Part shown: positions 33,350 through 47,500 of the stretch, piece by piece
Position numbering within the stretch: the first letter of the stretch is position 1
Layout: every line of letters begins with the position of its first letter
NCBI RefSeq assembly: GCF_963678635.1
Contig: NC_087062.1
Coordinates: forward strand, 65,178,647 to 65,242,646
DNA: 64,000 nt
Source: Symsagittifera roscoffensis
Taxonomy: Eukaryota > Xenacoelomorpha > Acoela > Convolutidae
Direction of reading: 5' to 3'
Made by a program: the position numbers and the translations under genes
The notes under the pieces: generated by a model
What the model was told of the DNA's origin: nothing
Databases searched by the model: none
The model's input: only the letters and a program-made list of their open reading frames with translations

Positions 33350-34350
33350 ACAAATTTTCCAAAATACGTTACTTCTTTTCTGCAAAAAGCAGGTTGTGAA
33401 CTCTTAAGCAAAAAAGATTCTCAAAATCGAGTTTCTCAATTGAACGCAGCAACCTGAGAGTTGGCACGGTAGTTTTCGCATAGAAGAAATTTCCAAAACG
33501 TTGACTTGTTTTGAGTCGATAAATTTTTATAAAAAAAAATTTGAGTCTAGCCAATTATAGAGGTAGAATTTTATCAACCTGCTGTCTTAATTAAACCTAT
33601 GATATCGGATTTGGCAGTATAGTTAGCGAGAAAAGTCTAAAAAACGATCAACAAATCAAATATTCGACATTTCCAAAAACCATAGCTTTTTGTGTGAAAA
33701 AAAAGAGTAGCCGCTTATGCAGAAGAGATATAAGCAACCTGTAATTTCGATGGCATCCAAAATCTCAGATTTGAGAGGGTAGTTAGTGAGAAAAGTCAAA
33801 ATTCCCAATAAAAAACGATCGAAAACACCAAAATTTTGAATTTCTCAATGATAGTTTTGATGTTAGAAAAATTTTGAGGTAGACGCGTAAGCAATTAGAT
33901 TTTCGCAACTCGTTTTTTGAATTGACAACAAATCCCAGATATGGCACGGTAGTTTTCGATTTTCGAGAATATTCAAAAAGATAAAGAAACTCAAGTTATC
34001 AAAATTTCGACTTTTTCGATAGCGAGAATTTTTTTTGTACAAAATTTTATGAGTGGCCGCTCAATCATGAGAACTTTCCACTATCCGTTATCTTCTGCGA
34101 TCCCATTATATCAGATTTGAGCGTTTAGTATTCGAGAAAAGTTAAAATGATTCAGAAAATGGTCAAAAAGGAAAACTTTGACTATTCCAAGGGCCATAAC
34201 TTTATGTGTAGAAAATTGGGCGTAGCCCCTCATGCAAAGAATTTTTCAGAACTGTTTTTTTTTTCATTGAAACTAAAACCTCAGATTTCACAGAAGTAGT
34301 TTTCGATAAAACGAAAAAAAAATTCAAAAAAATAGGTCAAATTTTCCGGA
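33350..34350 (+). repeat. Degenerate ~165-bp tandem array, left
   Basis: A block built around GTAGTTTTCGAGAAAAGT and a GTAGCCGCTTATGCA-like motif recurs at about 33623, 33778, 33948, 34123 and 34288, i.e. every 155-175 bases. The units are strongly diverged. The same unit occurs in reverse orientation at 40080-40900. Confidence 0.65.
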
Positions 34351-34943
34351 GACACTTTTTCAAAGCTGGTAGACATAAGGTTCAAGTAAAACGAGACTCT
34401 TAGGGGTTTGCAGGCACACAAAGGAGTAGGCGGTTTTGCATACTCCTTTTTTGAAATTGGGTAGAAGTTTCTCAGAAAACTAAAATTTATCCAATAAATT
34501 TGGAAATAACTTTCTTAACGAAAGAAAAAAGAAATTTCAACAAACCAATTGGTAAACACACTTGATTACCGCCAAGTAAATCAAAAACCAAGCGCAACAT
34601 CAGAAAAACGATTCCAAGATCGAACAACTAAACTAAAGCCGACAACAGATAAGCAGACAACTATTTCGCCGAAATATTTTCAGGCAAAAAAAAACAAAAA
34701 AGAAAGTAAACGAAGCCAAGTAGAATTACAAATTGCAGGAGTACATGAAAACATAAAAACAACTAAAATGAAAACTGCATCCAGCAAAAAAAATCTAAGC
34801 TGACAGAAAATAAGCAGACAAATAATAAGTCGACAATTTTTTTGAAACGGAATATTTTTCTTTTAAACAAATTGTTAACCCGAAAAAAAGTATATATTCC
34901 GCTTTGATAACGTTTGCTTATCGCAAGCGTAATAAAGTTTGCA

Positions 34944-35565
34944 TTATTTTGTCTTCTGACTATTGAGTGGTGGTGGCGCATGGAAGTAGTAATACAAAAT
35001 CAAAATAACTGCTAAAACGATTACAAAAACAAGCGTGTTGACTCTATTCTGAATATTAGCCAGCAGTCTCCATTCAAAAATAATTTGACTGTCAGGTCGG
35101 CCTTGATCGCCGCGCAAACTATGTCGACGTCCATTTCTGCTCCGAGCTGTCGGCATCAGAGAACTGCCGAAGCTGAAGGGGTCCGAGTCGCTGTAAGCGT
35201 CCGAATACCTAGTACACACTGCGACGCTTCCGCGCTGCTTCTCAATTTGCTTGAAGTCGTACTGGAAAATATCAGAAGGAAGAAATCCACTTGATCTTCG
35301 CCGAGCAGTTGAAATGGTCATTGGACGATCGTTTTCACGCAAGTCCTCGTTATACATTGAATAGTCAGTGTAATGATTGAAGATTCCGAAAGTGGCGCGC
35401 TGGTTCTGATTGCGACTGGAGAAGCTCTTCTCGTTAAAATGCACAAATTTGGAGGTCGATGCTTCTTGTAATTTGCTTTTGATGTTGTTTACTTCGGCTT
35501 GAGAAGCTGCCGCCAGCCATTGTGCTTCAAGTGCTTCTTTCGGGTCAAGAACAGTAGACCCATTT
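34944..35565 (-). CDS. Receptor exon 7 (loop, TM4, stop)
   Basis: The acceptor GGGTTTAG completes Lys483 and continues NGSTVLDPKEALEAQW. A Ser/Arg-rich cytoplasmic stretch (TARRRSSGF, RSRNGRRHSLR, possible kinase sites) leads to EWRLLANIQNRVNTLVFVIV, the amphipathic helix and TM4. Ends with HAPPP and a short polar tail. An open frame upstream of the acceptor (to 35657) is intronic. Confidence 0.9.
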
Positions 35566-38500
35566 CTAAACCCAAAACAACAGTCGACTAACAGAAATGT
35601 GAATCTAAAGTCCTTAGAAATTCCGTGTTGAACATAAAATATAATGAAACTTACCAATCAAAATAAAAACAAGGAGAGCCGGTTGCCGGTTAATAAACGA
35701 CTACAATTGTCTTCAAAAAAATAAATAAAAAATTTTTTTTAAATTTTTTTTGCACTAAAAACGTCATATAATTTCGAAAGATTTTATTTTGCTAGAGTTT
35801 TCTTGTTTAACTATGTTTTCTTTTTGTTTAAAAAATACCAACTTTTATCCTAAATTGGCAACTTTCATACATAACGAACGTAAATTTCACTCATAACGAA
35901 AGTAACTTTCATAGAAAACAAAAAATTTCCAACCAGTTTTTCTCGACACTAAAACTTTTTTTACTAAGGTTGGAATCACGACTGAAAGGGCGTTAATATG
36001 ATATATCACTCGACCCAGTCCGATGATTATTTATAGTAACTGATTTTGCGTGGAAAACAAAAAAAAAACTAAAACACTCCCGAATACAAAGTAAAACACA
36101 CCCGAATACAAAACACACTCGAACAATAAGAAATATAACAAATTTAGAAGCAATCGAATTGATTACTAACTTAACCCACGAGGAAATGTTTGCAGTTTGG
36201 TTATTGCCACCATTTGGTAAGAATGCTTCTGTTTCCGGACTAGGTGCGCCAGATTCTTTTTTGGAACCGAGCTCTGACGTCATATATACCCTCTCTTTAT
36301 CCTCCTGATTAGCCTCCACTGAGTTATATACCAGAGGTGAAATAGGTTGAGGGCAATAGATGTTGTTGAGGAGATTGTAGGGACCTTTAGGCCCAACTAA
36401 TTTCCGCATCTGCTCCCCCATCCGCCTCATGAGGGGGGATGCCCGACAATGGATGCTGGAGAAGAATATGCACATTGTGAGTACTTGCATCAACAGGGAT
36501 AGAGCTGAAAAAATGAAATTTACGTTTTTTACAGAAACTGAAGAATCGGCTCTGTTCAGCTCTTGAACAACTCTGTTGCTTAAAAAAGGTTAACACGTAC
36601 ATTTAATGTTGCTTTATTTTTCACCTGTGGTCCACATTAAATGTTTCATAATCGTCAGATTGAGCGAAGAGATTTTTGAACGAAGTAAAGAGACATTTTT
36701 GACACACATTTTTATGCCAGTTCTAGGTGGTTCTAGTTTGACTGAGAAACGATTCTGTAAATCCACCCTTTGAGTATTTTAGGCCATTTTTTGTTGGTCG
36801 ATCCAGCAAACTTATCCAACTTTAGGGAGGGAGCGCGCGCCAAAAAAATAGCTTTTCTCCGCCCAAAAACATCTGAAAAATAATTAAATATCTTCGTCAG
36901 TGCATCAAAAAACTTTCGTGAAGGTTTTTAATGATGGCCAAGTTTTCCGTCATGCAAAACCCCCGAATCTGTTTCGTTTACGGCCCCCAATTTTGCAAAT
37001 CAACATGATTGGCTGAAATCAAACCAACAAACAAAGCCAGACCGAACATCACTTTGGGTAATAAATCAACGAGATTTGCATTCTTCTGAGCTGAATAACT
37101 AAAATAGACCCTACCCAACCTCCCACAGAGAAAAACGGCGCCAACAGAAGACGGTTTGAAAAATGGTAACAGGCTTGAAAGGAGGACAATATTGCATCAA
37201 CATCGCAATTCCTCTCTCGTCCGTAAACAGGCCTCTGCCAGTAACCAAGTATAAGACTGACATCACATTAAAAATAAGCCATTTGATTTGTAGAAAACTG
37301 AGTCAAAATTCATATAAGGTTACCATAAATCTTGTTCGCATAGACAGGTTAATTAGCAGATAAGGTTATTCTGACGATTCAGGTCGTTCCCGTTGGGGAT
37401 TAAATGATGCATATAGCACATAGATATTTTTAAGTAGGTTGATTAGCTGAAATAGTTCATTACCTCAACCAATCCCTTCCCTAACCCAACCCCTAGGGTC
37501 TTAACAACTAATTAAGTTATACTGGAAATGAGGGTAGAGTACTAGTCAATGCAGACGTAAATGTGAGACTGTACGAAGTCAAAAATAGCCTGCAGTTTAA
37601 TAGCTATGAGCTGAAATCAGACTGGATTTTTTTTAAAATAGAGCAAAAGAAGACAATCAATTAGTTCCGCAATGTCATGATTTAACTCAAAACTCCTGAA
37701 CCAAATAACCCTAATTTTATCGCCATCCGATATTTGCAAGATAGCTAGCGAGAAAAAATAACAACACCCAAACAGAGCCACAAAACACAGATCTGCAACA
37801 AAAAAAATAAACGATTGAAAAAAGGATATTTTAGGTATCACCCCCCCTCCACGTATGGTTATTGGTATTGAATGTCCCCCTTAGAGAATTGATTTAACGG
37901 TTAGGCATATGTTGTATGTGAACTTTCAATATCTAGTAAGAAATCTACCCGCAAAAGGGGTGCGGGACAGCTGAAGAGCTCCAAAATTGCAGCTGAATCA
38001 AAAATTGCACGCTTTTTCTGCATTTGCCAAAAATTTTTCAAAAATTGTTTCGTAGGGTCTAAAATACCTAAGGTATGTTCAACATTTCAGTGTTTTTTAT
38101 ACGGCTACTAAAAATGTAGGCGTGTAATTTAAATTAATTCAAATAGAGACTTGTGACTGACCAATCATGAAGAGGGAGAGGAGTAGGAAGAGGCCTAGGA
38201 CTGAGATGCCTCCTTGGGGGACCATCTCACTCACCACCATCAGATTCACACTTTGGGCCAGGAACACTGTCATCCCATATGTCACCTACAAACACCAAAC
38301 ACCGAGTGCCAGCTAAACGCAATAAGTGCCTTTTTAAATTCAACAGATGCCATATTTAACCGCCATATCGAGCCTCCTCTACGTTTAAAAATCAATTTCA
38401 ACCGATGCTAAATTGATTTAAAACCATTTTCTGTCTAGTAAATTGGTTTCATTTTCATCCAATTTTGAGCAAAAAACAAAATTAATTTAAGTCGATATAA

Positions 38501-41500
38501 ATCAATTTTTGTCTACGTTTTTGTAGGCTCATTTAGTTTATTAATAAAATATATTTAAAAAAATGAAATTTTCGAATTGAAGCTAAAAATTTTTAATTTC
38601 TTGTCACGTGTCGTTACAATAAGCAAATTTTACAAAAATACTAAAAAAATGCCGAAAAAGCTAAAACTCTCCGAATTGTATCGAAATTTTTCTAGGGTGG
38701 TATAGGTACTATAAAGTATGGTCTATGCGTGGGAAAAACACAACCAATATCAGAAAAAATGCTGAAAATACAGAAAAAAAAAATTATTTCTAACAAAATA
38801 ACAAAAAAAAATTTCAAGCAACAGAATAAATTTGCACAAAAAAGCTGAAAATATCAAAAATTTATCGAAATGTTTCTAGGGTGGGATAATTTTTGCATAG
38901 TACTGTTTATGCAGGGAGAAATACAAGCAATATCAGAAAAAAAACAATGAAAAAAAAACAGAAAAAAATTCATGGTTTTCTTCAGGGGCGGATTTAGGGG
39001 GGGGGGGGGGGGGCGGGGGCGGGGGGGGGGGGGGTGGGGCGGACGCCCCCCCCCCCCTCAGGGATTCGACCCCCTGCCGACCCAAAGGGTCCCCCCTTTG
39101 ATACTTTTTCAGAAATCCATTTTTGGCCGACCGACCCTAAAATTTTTCTAAAGGCGCCTTCGGCGCCAATATATACTAACTTTGAGGGGGAGCGCGCGCC
39201 AAAAAAACGCGATTTTTTTGTCAAAATTTTTCAAAAATTGCCCGAAAACGGCTTTTCTGACTGTTTTTTCAAAAATTTGCCTGCGGCGCAGAAAATTTAG
39301 CCAAAGTAGGGGCAAAACAGTGCTTTGGGAGAGCTCGAAAAATCAATTTGGTCGACCTAAAAAAAAAAAAAAAGTCGTCAAAATTTTGGAAAATTTTTTG
39401 AAAATCCGCCCCCCCCCCCTCGAGAAAATCCTAGATCCGCCCCTGGTTTTCTTACATAGTTTGGGCCCAAAAAATAATTCATATTGATGGCGTTCTATGG
39501 TTTTATTGCATATTTTTGTGCTCAAAATGTAATCTATTAAAGCCAAATTTATGATTTCTTAAAATAGCTTTGGCCCAAAATCTGATTCATATCGATAGCG
39601 TTCTATGATTTTATTGCATTTTTTGTGCTCAAAAACTATTATGTTGACCAAATTCATGGTTTTTTAACATAGTTTTGGCCCCCAACTTGATTCTTTTTCA
39701 GAGGCGGATTTAGATGGGGGGCTGGGGGTGGACCCTTTGAACTATTTAGAGATATCCATTTTTGGCTTATGGACCCTAAAAATGTTCTGAAGGCGCCTTA
39801 CCCCCTGCCGACCCAAAGGGTCCCCCCTTTGAATTTTTTTGAGATATCCATTTTTGGCTCATGGATTTTAAAAAGGTTCTGAAGGCGCTTTGGGCGGCAA
39901 TATATAATATTTTTGTGGGTGGAGCTAATTTAGCCAATCAAAACTCAGCAACATCCATAAAATACTTTGTTCACATTCTTAAGTCAACTTACTCATAAAC
40001 CGAACTCGCCAAAATGTAAAACTTATATTTAAAAATTATTTCATTTTCCTGTTTGATAAAAACAGATATTATGACAAAATTATTAAAATCGGGTTTTTTA
40101 GTTGTTTTATCGAGACGCTTTGGAAATTTTTTTCACTTTTTCCTAAAGTATTACCAATGAAAAGTCCGCCCACTTTTCAGTTTCTCATAAACTACCACTT
40201 CAAATCTGATGTTTTTGGCTCTATGAGTAAAACGGACTGCCGAAAGCTCCCTTGCATAAACGGTTTTCGAAACAAAAAAATTATAGCCTTCACAAAAGTC
40301 AAATTTTCCACTTTTTGAGCGTTTTTTGAAACTTCTTGAATTTTCTCAAAAACTTCACTCCCGAAACTGAATTTTTGATTTCCGTCAAAAAAACGGTTGT
40401 TATCAATTTCCGTGCATCAGCGGCTACACCCAATTTTCTACAAAAAAGTTATTAGCTCTCGGAAAGTCAAATTTTCTATTTTTTTCCTTTTTTTTAAAAC
40501 ACTTTTTCACTTTTATCAAAAACTACCCTCCCAAATCTTGAGATTTTGGTTTCAACGGGTAGAGTAGTTTGTGGGTAACCCAATAAATAAGCAGTTTCGG
40601 CCGAATTTTTTTACACAGTAAGTTATGACATCGGAAAAATAAATATTTTGATTTCTTGTCCGTTTTTTGAAACTTTGAATACTCTCGAACATAAATCAAT
40701 CTGATATCAAGAATTTAGTCGAGGGAACAGGTTGTGGGAACCTTCCGTCTATATGATGATACGCTCTAAGACTTGTTCAGAAAAATATGTCTCTGGTAAA
40801 ATTCTAAAAATACGAAAATTTCCCTCAAATTTTAATAGTGCTATAACTAAGTTTTGGGTGAAGCTAAATTTTTAACGTTTTGAAATTACCTATTTCATCT
40901 CGCCTGAGAACAACTGAAAATAACTTATCAATTAAATAGGTACCTCTAGCTTTAGCTGGGCCTCTAGTTAGATGCAGAGTTTTGCTCAGACCAGAAAAAA
41001 TACAGAAAAACGCTCCGGAAATAATGGCCGCCTTCACTGCTCAAAGTTCGACCTAGTTAGAAATTGACTGAAAATTAAGTGATTGCATTTGTTTTAACCA
41101 AACCGGTCTTTGAGATCAGTGTTTTGATCAATTTTTTGTGTAGCTTAGCGAGAAGAAACATTTAAAGAGCAGCACAGAGAGTACAATTTGATAAATTGGT
41201 CATTGGTACCAAATTTGTCTGTATTGACTCAATCAAGTCTATTGATTGTATTTTTTTTCATTATCTGTAGCACAGAATTTGGGGTTTTGGAAATGAAATG
41301 AGTACGAAGATCAAAATTCCAATATTGCATCAAGTTTTATATGGTAGAAAGAAGCAGAATGCATTTCATCAAGCCTCAGATTTCTTTTACTTGCTTTTAC
41401 TGGCGTCCTGTTATCACTTTTTGATTTGGAGTGGACGAGGAACGATAGATGTCAACTTATTTTTGCAATAAATACTTTTGCGTGCACTATTTTTGTTCCG

Positions 41501-44500
41501 ACCATTAAAAATGAGGAGTAACTTTGTTTTGGGTTTGTTTGTTTTTTTTTTCTTTTTTTTTGCTTTTCACGCAAAATCAGGTACCACAAAAAAGCATCGG
41601 ATTATATTGAGTGATATATCATACAAAAGTCTCAGTCATCATTCGATTGACGTTAATAAGCTTTCAAAAAGTCCCAGAGTCGAGAGAAACCGGTTTGATT
41701 TTTTTTTCCGTCTTATTTCGACAGAATAAACTGAAGACGACTTGTTAAATTGGTCATTTAAGCTTAAAAAAACTTAACTTTTCCGATGGAATCCAGTTTT
41801 GAAAGCTATGTCTGGCGCTTACTTGGCCACAAATAAGAAAAAAAATATTGTTTGAAAATAAATAGAAATGTTTTTAAATTTTTTTTCATGTTTTTGTTTG
41901 TAATTCTTTTTTTTTGAAGATAACTGTTGTCGATTGTGCCTAATTTACCAACTTGTTACGCGTGTGTATAGTTTTATCATCAATACACGTATTAAAAACG
42001 TTACTAATTTGAAGAACATAATAATTTGAAGAATCTTTAGCTGTAGTTTATATGAATATGGTCGGAACATTCTGCGCTACTTTTACAGCGACCGGCTATC
42101 CTTGTTTGTTTTGCTTTTTGATTTTTTAAAGAGGGCTGGACATGCAGTGCAATGAAGCAGTTTGTTTCTAGTAACACGTTTCTAGACGCAAAACGTTTCA
42201 TTTTTTTCTTCACATAGCTTGTTGGAGATGATTTTTTAATGTTTGTTTTTCTTCTTTTTTTTTCTAAATGATTAATTGATCAAAAAATTGAAAGGGACCC
42301 TTTAAAAAAATTTGATTGGCAGCCTTGAAAGTGCCAGCCGCCCAACTTTATCCACTTCATGGCTTGCTACTATATTTTTTCGATCCATTCTTGCCGATTC
42401 CGAGCCATATTTTAAGTCATAATTTGTTTTACCCATTCTTACTTTTTCAAATTAATATTGTAGTCCAAATTTTGCATCTGAAATTATGTTCGGGATGTTT
42501 AGTTTGAATGCTTTTTCGGAGCCACATGAACATCAGCGAAATTTATAAATCATTGCTGGTCTTCTATTGTTAGATGCAAATATCTCAAGTAGTTACGCTC
42601 CGCCTAATCTCACCACTTTTGGGGACTGAAATTATCCCAGACAGCTAGCAACCTAAATCAATCAACCAACTTCAAAAAGTCTTCAAAACCTTGAAAGAGA
42701 AACAGAACTAAGAGATTTAGGCTTTGCCACCTTGCGTTGACTTTAAGAAATTTTTTTTTAAATTAAGTGATGCAAACTTAAAGTAACAAGAAAAAAATGC
42801 AACCAAAGATTTTCTATGTATCCGCTGATAGTTACCTAAATTAGAATAAAAACCTATGAATAATCCTTTAAAACTTTGATAAGCCTTAAAATAATGCAGA
42901 CACGCTTTAACCTCTGCGATAAAGCCTTTTAGATTGTTGGTGAAATGGTTGTGTTACTTCATGCGTTGCAGAACTTCCTAGACAGTGTCCTTTTGCAAAA
43001 TCAGTCTTTGTTTCTAAACAAAGTTGACTGCTTGATCATTGTTAAAACAAAAATGGCATTATAAAATGGTCTGTCTAATGACAGTATTCGTTAAGATAAA
43101 CATATGTGAAAGTGAGCTAATTGGCATAACTTCTGTTCAACTTAGACAGTAAAACAAACAAAATCTGTTCGAAAACTCCAGATTAAAATTAACACCCTGA
43201 GAATTTTGTAAATTTTCCTTTGAAAGCTTTCATTTTCTTCACAATGAAAAGACCAATTTTGCGAGGCAACTTCAAAATTATTTATTTCAAGGCCTAAAAC
43301 CAACGGAAAAGGCGCAAAAAAAATTGTTAATTGCTCGTAGCTGCAAAATAATGCAACGCCATTTTTCTAGGAACGCCAGTTTCTGAGATCGAAGGGAAAC
43401 CCGGGTTGACCTCAATAAACTAAAAAGGATTAACATGCAATGAGAATCAGTGAATCAATGAACCATCTCCATTTATGATAATTGCGCGACTGGCTTTTAT
43501 ACAAGAATAATTGTGGTTTAGTGGATTTATTTGGCAAGCTGCGATATCAAAAAGGTAGAAAATCTGAGTAGTCGATGAACTATAGCGTGTATTTTCATTC
43601 TCCCACACACAAAAAAAAACACAAAAATTATCATGAGTCTCCTATGTGAAGCACGAATTATTTTGAATGTTTATATCGGCATGATATTCTATATCTGTAA
43701 AAAAAAAACAAGTCCGAACTTTCAACCACTTAAATTATTCACGGTGAAAAGTTTCTAGCCAGATCCAAATTGCTCAAACAATTATTAATTATTGAAAACG
43801 AATTCTCGCTCTTTTTTCAATCTAAGATTTTGCCAAGCATATATATGATGATTTAAAATACAAACTTTTTCAAAATTGTGCTAAAAGTTTCATCATGCTA
43901 AATCATGCTATCGCCTCTTGAGAGCAGCTCGAAACTTTTTAGTAGCTATTTCAAGTAGATTTCTAGACATTTGCTAATTTTAAATATCGTCAGCCTCTTA
44001 TTTAAGCATTGAAGCATTAGGTCGTTTTGCCAAAATTTTTCTTAGAAACCACATTTGCCAACATCAAAGATTCATATATGGTTTCTTAGAAAGCAGTGGC
44101 GGATTTAGGGTTTTCTCCAAGGGAGGGGCAAGTTTTCGAAAAAAAACATTCGCAACAGAGGCAAATTTTTGAAAAACCAGGTCAACACGATGTTTTTAAG
44201 CCTTTTTGGAAGGTTTCAACCAAAAATAGTATATTGGCTTCAAAAGCGTTTTTAGAAAATTTTTGGAGACGGTTACCCAAAAGTGGATGTCCTAAAAAAG
44301 TTTCAGAGATACGACCCATTGGATCGCCAGGGGTCAAATCCCTGAAGAGTAGAAATCATACTTCGGATTCATTACAAAAATTCATTGAAAAATTAGCTTT
44401 CATGTCGGCGATGATTTTTTTTCGGCTTCTATGGAATCATATATAGTGCGATTTTTCAAATATATCATTATTAATGCGAGAAGCTAACAAAATTATCTCC

Positions 44501-47500
44501 CTGTAGTCTTAATTAATAATCGATACCTTTTTCAGTTAGTTGGGGTTTGATTGGGCAAACTTAGTATGAGATCCCAACTAAACTTTTAAACTAGTCACGG
44601 TTTCTCGATCCGTTGTTCTTGTATTTCACTGCGTTGTTCAAATAACTCACTTTTTCTCCTGTTTCGCAAGGAATGAGGAAATTGAACACGCAGAGGAAGT
44701 TGATGAGTACACTGGGTAGGATGACATTCAGCAGGTAATAAGTGGGCTTCCGTTCGAATACGAGACTGAACGAGAGGCAGCTGAAATCTGCCCTATGGGC
44801 CTCCCTGCTCTCCAGCGAGAAGGGGTGTCGATGTCCAGAAGTGTCATTGAATACGAAAGGAAGTTGGATGTCGGGGCCAGCCGAGTTCAAATGTGGCTCT
44901 AAAAAATTAACAATGTCCGATTAAAAATGATTATCATAATGAGGATGAATAGTGAAAGCCTTCAGAGAATCAACACTGCGAATCAAGTTTAACGTCTTTT
45001 TCCCTTTTTGTGTTGGGATCCAAATGGCTCTAAGTGGCAAAGAATCAGCCTAGCGAGCCTTCTATCTAAATCGGTAAATGTCCTAATCGCGTATATTAAC
45101 ATGCCCAGAGGTTCTTTGAGTTGTAATATATTTTTTGACAGGTTTTTTTGATAATTTTCAATCTAAATTTGGCTCAGAGAATACAAAAATTTTCTCTTTT
45201 TTTGAGAAATGAAGGCCATGTAATGAAATAATTATTAGTAATCTAAGATCTTGTTTTGATGAAATTTTTGCTAGAACACTGATTTGATTTGATTATGAGA
45301 GAGCAAAAAGATTTGATTATGAGAGAAAGGTTTTTCACGATGAACCTTTCTAACCTTTGTAGACTTTGTATCTGCCTGTGAACGAGAGTACGTCGAACTC
45401 GGCGTTCTTTTGGAAGAACATCATGTCAGCCGCGCCCTCCTCCTTGGGCCGAATGTCCACCTCGGAAGAAGTGTGAGCCCAAGATCCCACGTCGAACTCG
45501 CACACCTGATATGAACTAGTGTTTCACTCAATAGCACTAGACAATAAATAAATATTGTAGCCGTACTTGATTTTGTTTAATTTCGTTTTGCTTAAAAATT
45601 TTTATTTCATTCGAAAAATTCTTTAAAGATCTGTTGGAATGACAAAATACTGCCCCGAGCGACGAATTCTAGTATTCGGAAAAAAAAAAAATTTCGCTGC
45701 AGTTATATTCAATCTGATTTCATATATGCTGTTTCTAGGCCTTCTTCCGTCTTTTTTAACAAAAAAAACTCAATCATTAAACAAATTGATTTTTTGGTTG
45801 AAATTGATGGAGTAAACTGCCCACTAGTTTGTGAAAAATTTAATATACTTCATGAAAAAATTATATAAAACACTTATGAATATAGGTTTAGTAGTTCTTT
45901 TGAGCTCTGGTTCAAATTGACTCGGTATGTAATTATTTTCTACATTCTTAAAAATACAGTTCAAAGTAATAGTGAGCGACGGAAGTAAAAGGTCGCTTAC
46001 TTGTCTGTCATAGGGGAAGAACCATACGTCCATGACACAGACTAGCTCTGTGCGGAATGGCTTCAGCACCATGGTCATTCCGTCGAACAGAAGAGCGGGC
46101 TGGGAGGGGAAGTCTTGATTGAAGTGACTGCCAGACAGTTGGGTGAAGAAAATGATATCCGGGATCCACAACTCATGTGGGTTGAGATCTATCCGGGAGA
46201 TATTGAAGAAATTATCAGGAGTCCAGCTAGAAAACATCAATCATCTATAAGTTTTCTCGAAACTAAAAAGCAATTCGGCTTTTCGGAATCCAATTTCGGT
46301 CTAGGCAGTCTGGAAGCACCAAAACTTTACCGCGACCGTTTGACTATAAAACCATAACGACCCGGGACTCATAGCTCAGGAAGGAGAGTTTACTTTTCGA
46401 GAAATTTTTTAAGATGCTCATTTGATGTAATTTTCCCGCGTTCATACAACTCGATCAGAGACATTCAGCCAATTTAAATTCAGACAGTTCAGTCAAAACG
46501 AGTGAGGCAATTCCGCTAAACACTTTTCAGAAACTTTTAACGCTTTAAAAAGTGCGCTCAAAAATTCTTCACATGCAGCAAACCATCAATGGTTTATTCA
46601 GACGGCTTATAGTTAATTCCTTTCACATGCAATATTTAAAATTAAGAAAATAAAAACACCTAAACATAAAATTTTATACAAACCATAGTCTTTTTAAACT
46701 TACAATAATGGATAAATAAAAAACTGTACAAAAAACTGCACAATACTTAAGATTTAGCCAATTTATATGAAAGCCGACCCGATACTGAGAATTTTACAGG
46801 CGGTCAAAAGGACATCAGTTGAAAGAATGACCACCCCTACCAAGTACTGGCCACGCAGTTACGCTGATATTCATATCGAGCTTTGGGCGTGGGAGGGTGC
46901 AACATTAGTAGTCAGGTAATATACGTAGTTGGTTGAATATAAATTGAAACATAAGCTTCTTTAAAATAAAAACTAATTACGATTAAATTATTGTCCACTA
47001 CCGAGTTAACTATTTAATTTTTGCAGTTAGTTGGTGAATTTACACAAACCACGATGATAAATAATTATTAGTAAGTAGTCTTAACAATATGTTGAATAGA
47101 ATCTGAATAGTTCCATTATTTCCTTTTTATCAAAAGTTGACGTTAAAAATGGTTATTGATACCGTGAAAAAAAACTTACAAATTCGAACGGCCAAAGTTG
47201 CCCATTATTGGGCTATAAATTTGCTCCCTAATTTAGCAAAAAAATGCATCGTAATAATTTTGGTTAAAATCTAGCAAATTACGTAGTCCAATTTGAAAAA
47301 AAAAACATTCATAAATTATTTTCCGGATAACCTAATGTTCAGACTAAAAAAGTGACGCGGATAAGGTCAAAAAATATTAGAAAAAAAATGGTCTAAACCT
47401 TTTTGCTTGCTGAAAGCTTAATTTAAATTGTCCATATATGTAAAAATCTTGTTTATTATAAAAACTTAAATTCTCATCTTAAGAATAGCAAAATAAAACT

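Larger units (their letters stand above)
29980..34943. other. Region between the converging sulfatase and receptor genes
   Basis: Holds repeat fragments: a diverged scrap related to 23567-24110 near 30060-30240, a hAT-type scrap near 30290-30370, a 31-bp tandem duplication (GTTATCGGGTGAAGATTCAGAC, about 30557-30618), a full hAT-type MITE, a GTTCCGACC-family piece (31440-31560), and a ~165-bp repeat array. Between 31600 and 33300, and from 34350 to 34943, I see no gene; the open frame at 34549-34803 is Lys-rich and low in complexity. Confidence 0.6.
38286..44650 (-). other. Receptor intron 4 (6.4 kb)
   Basis: Holds a full hAT-type MITE, a second partial one (39699-39925), the reverse ~165-bp array, a GTTCCGACC-family element and another hAT-type fragment near 44.1 kb. 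From 42100 to 44090 I see no identifiable element or exon. Confidence 0.65.

Noticed and set aside
36387-36602. Alternative frame SIPVDASTHNVHI through receptor exon 6
   Set aside because: The other frame continues TM3 in phase with exon 5; this one ends early and has no receptor features.
37617-37841. Hydrophobic - strand frame after an AG, first considered as the missing TM2 exon
   Set aside because: It lacks TM2 features and does not join in phase; 38162-38285 fits perfectly.
39034-39487. Pro-rich frames with PPPPPP runs
   Set aside because: Translations of the G/C tract and interior of a hAT-type MITE.
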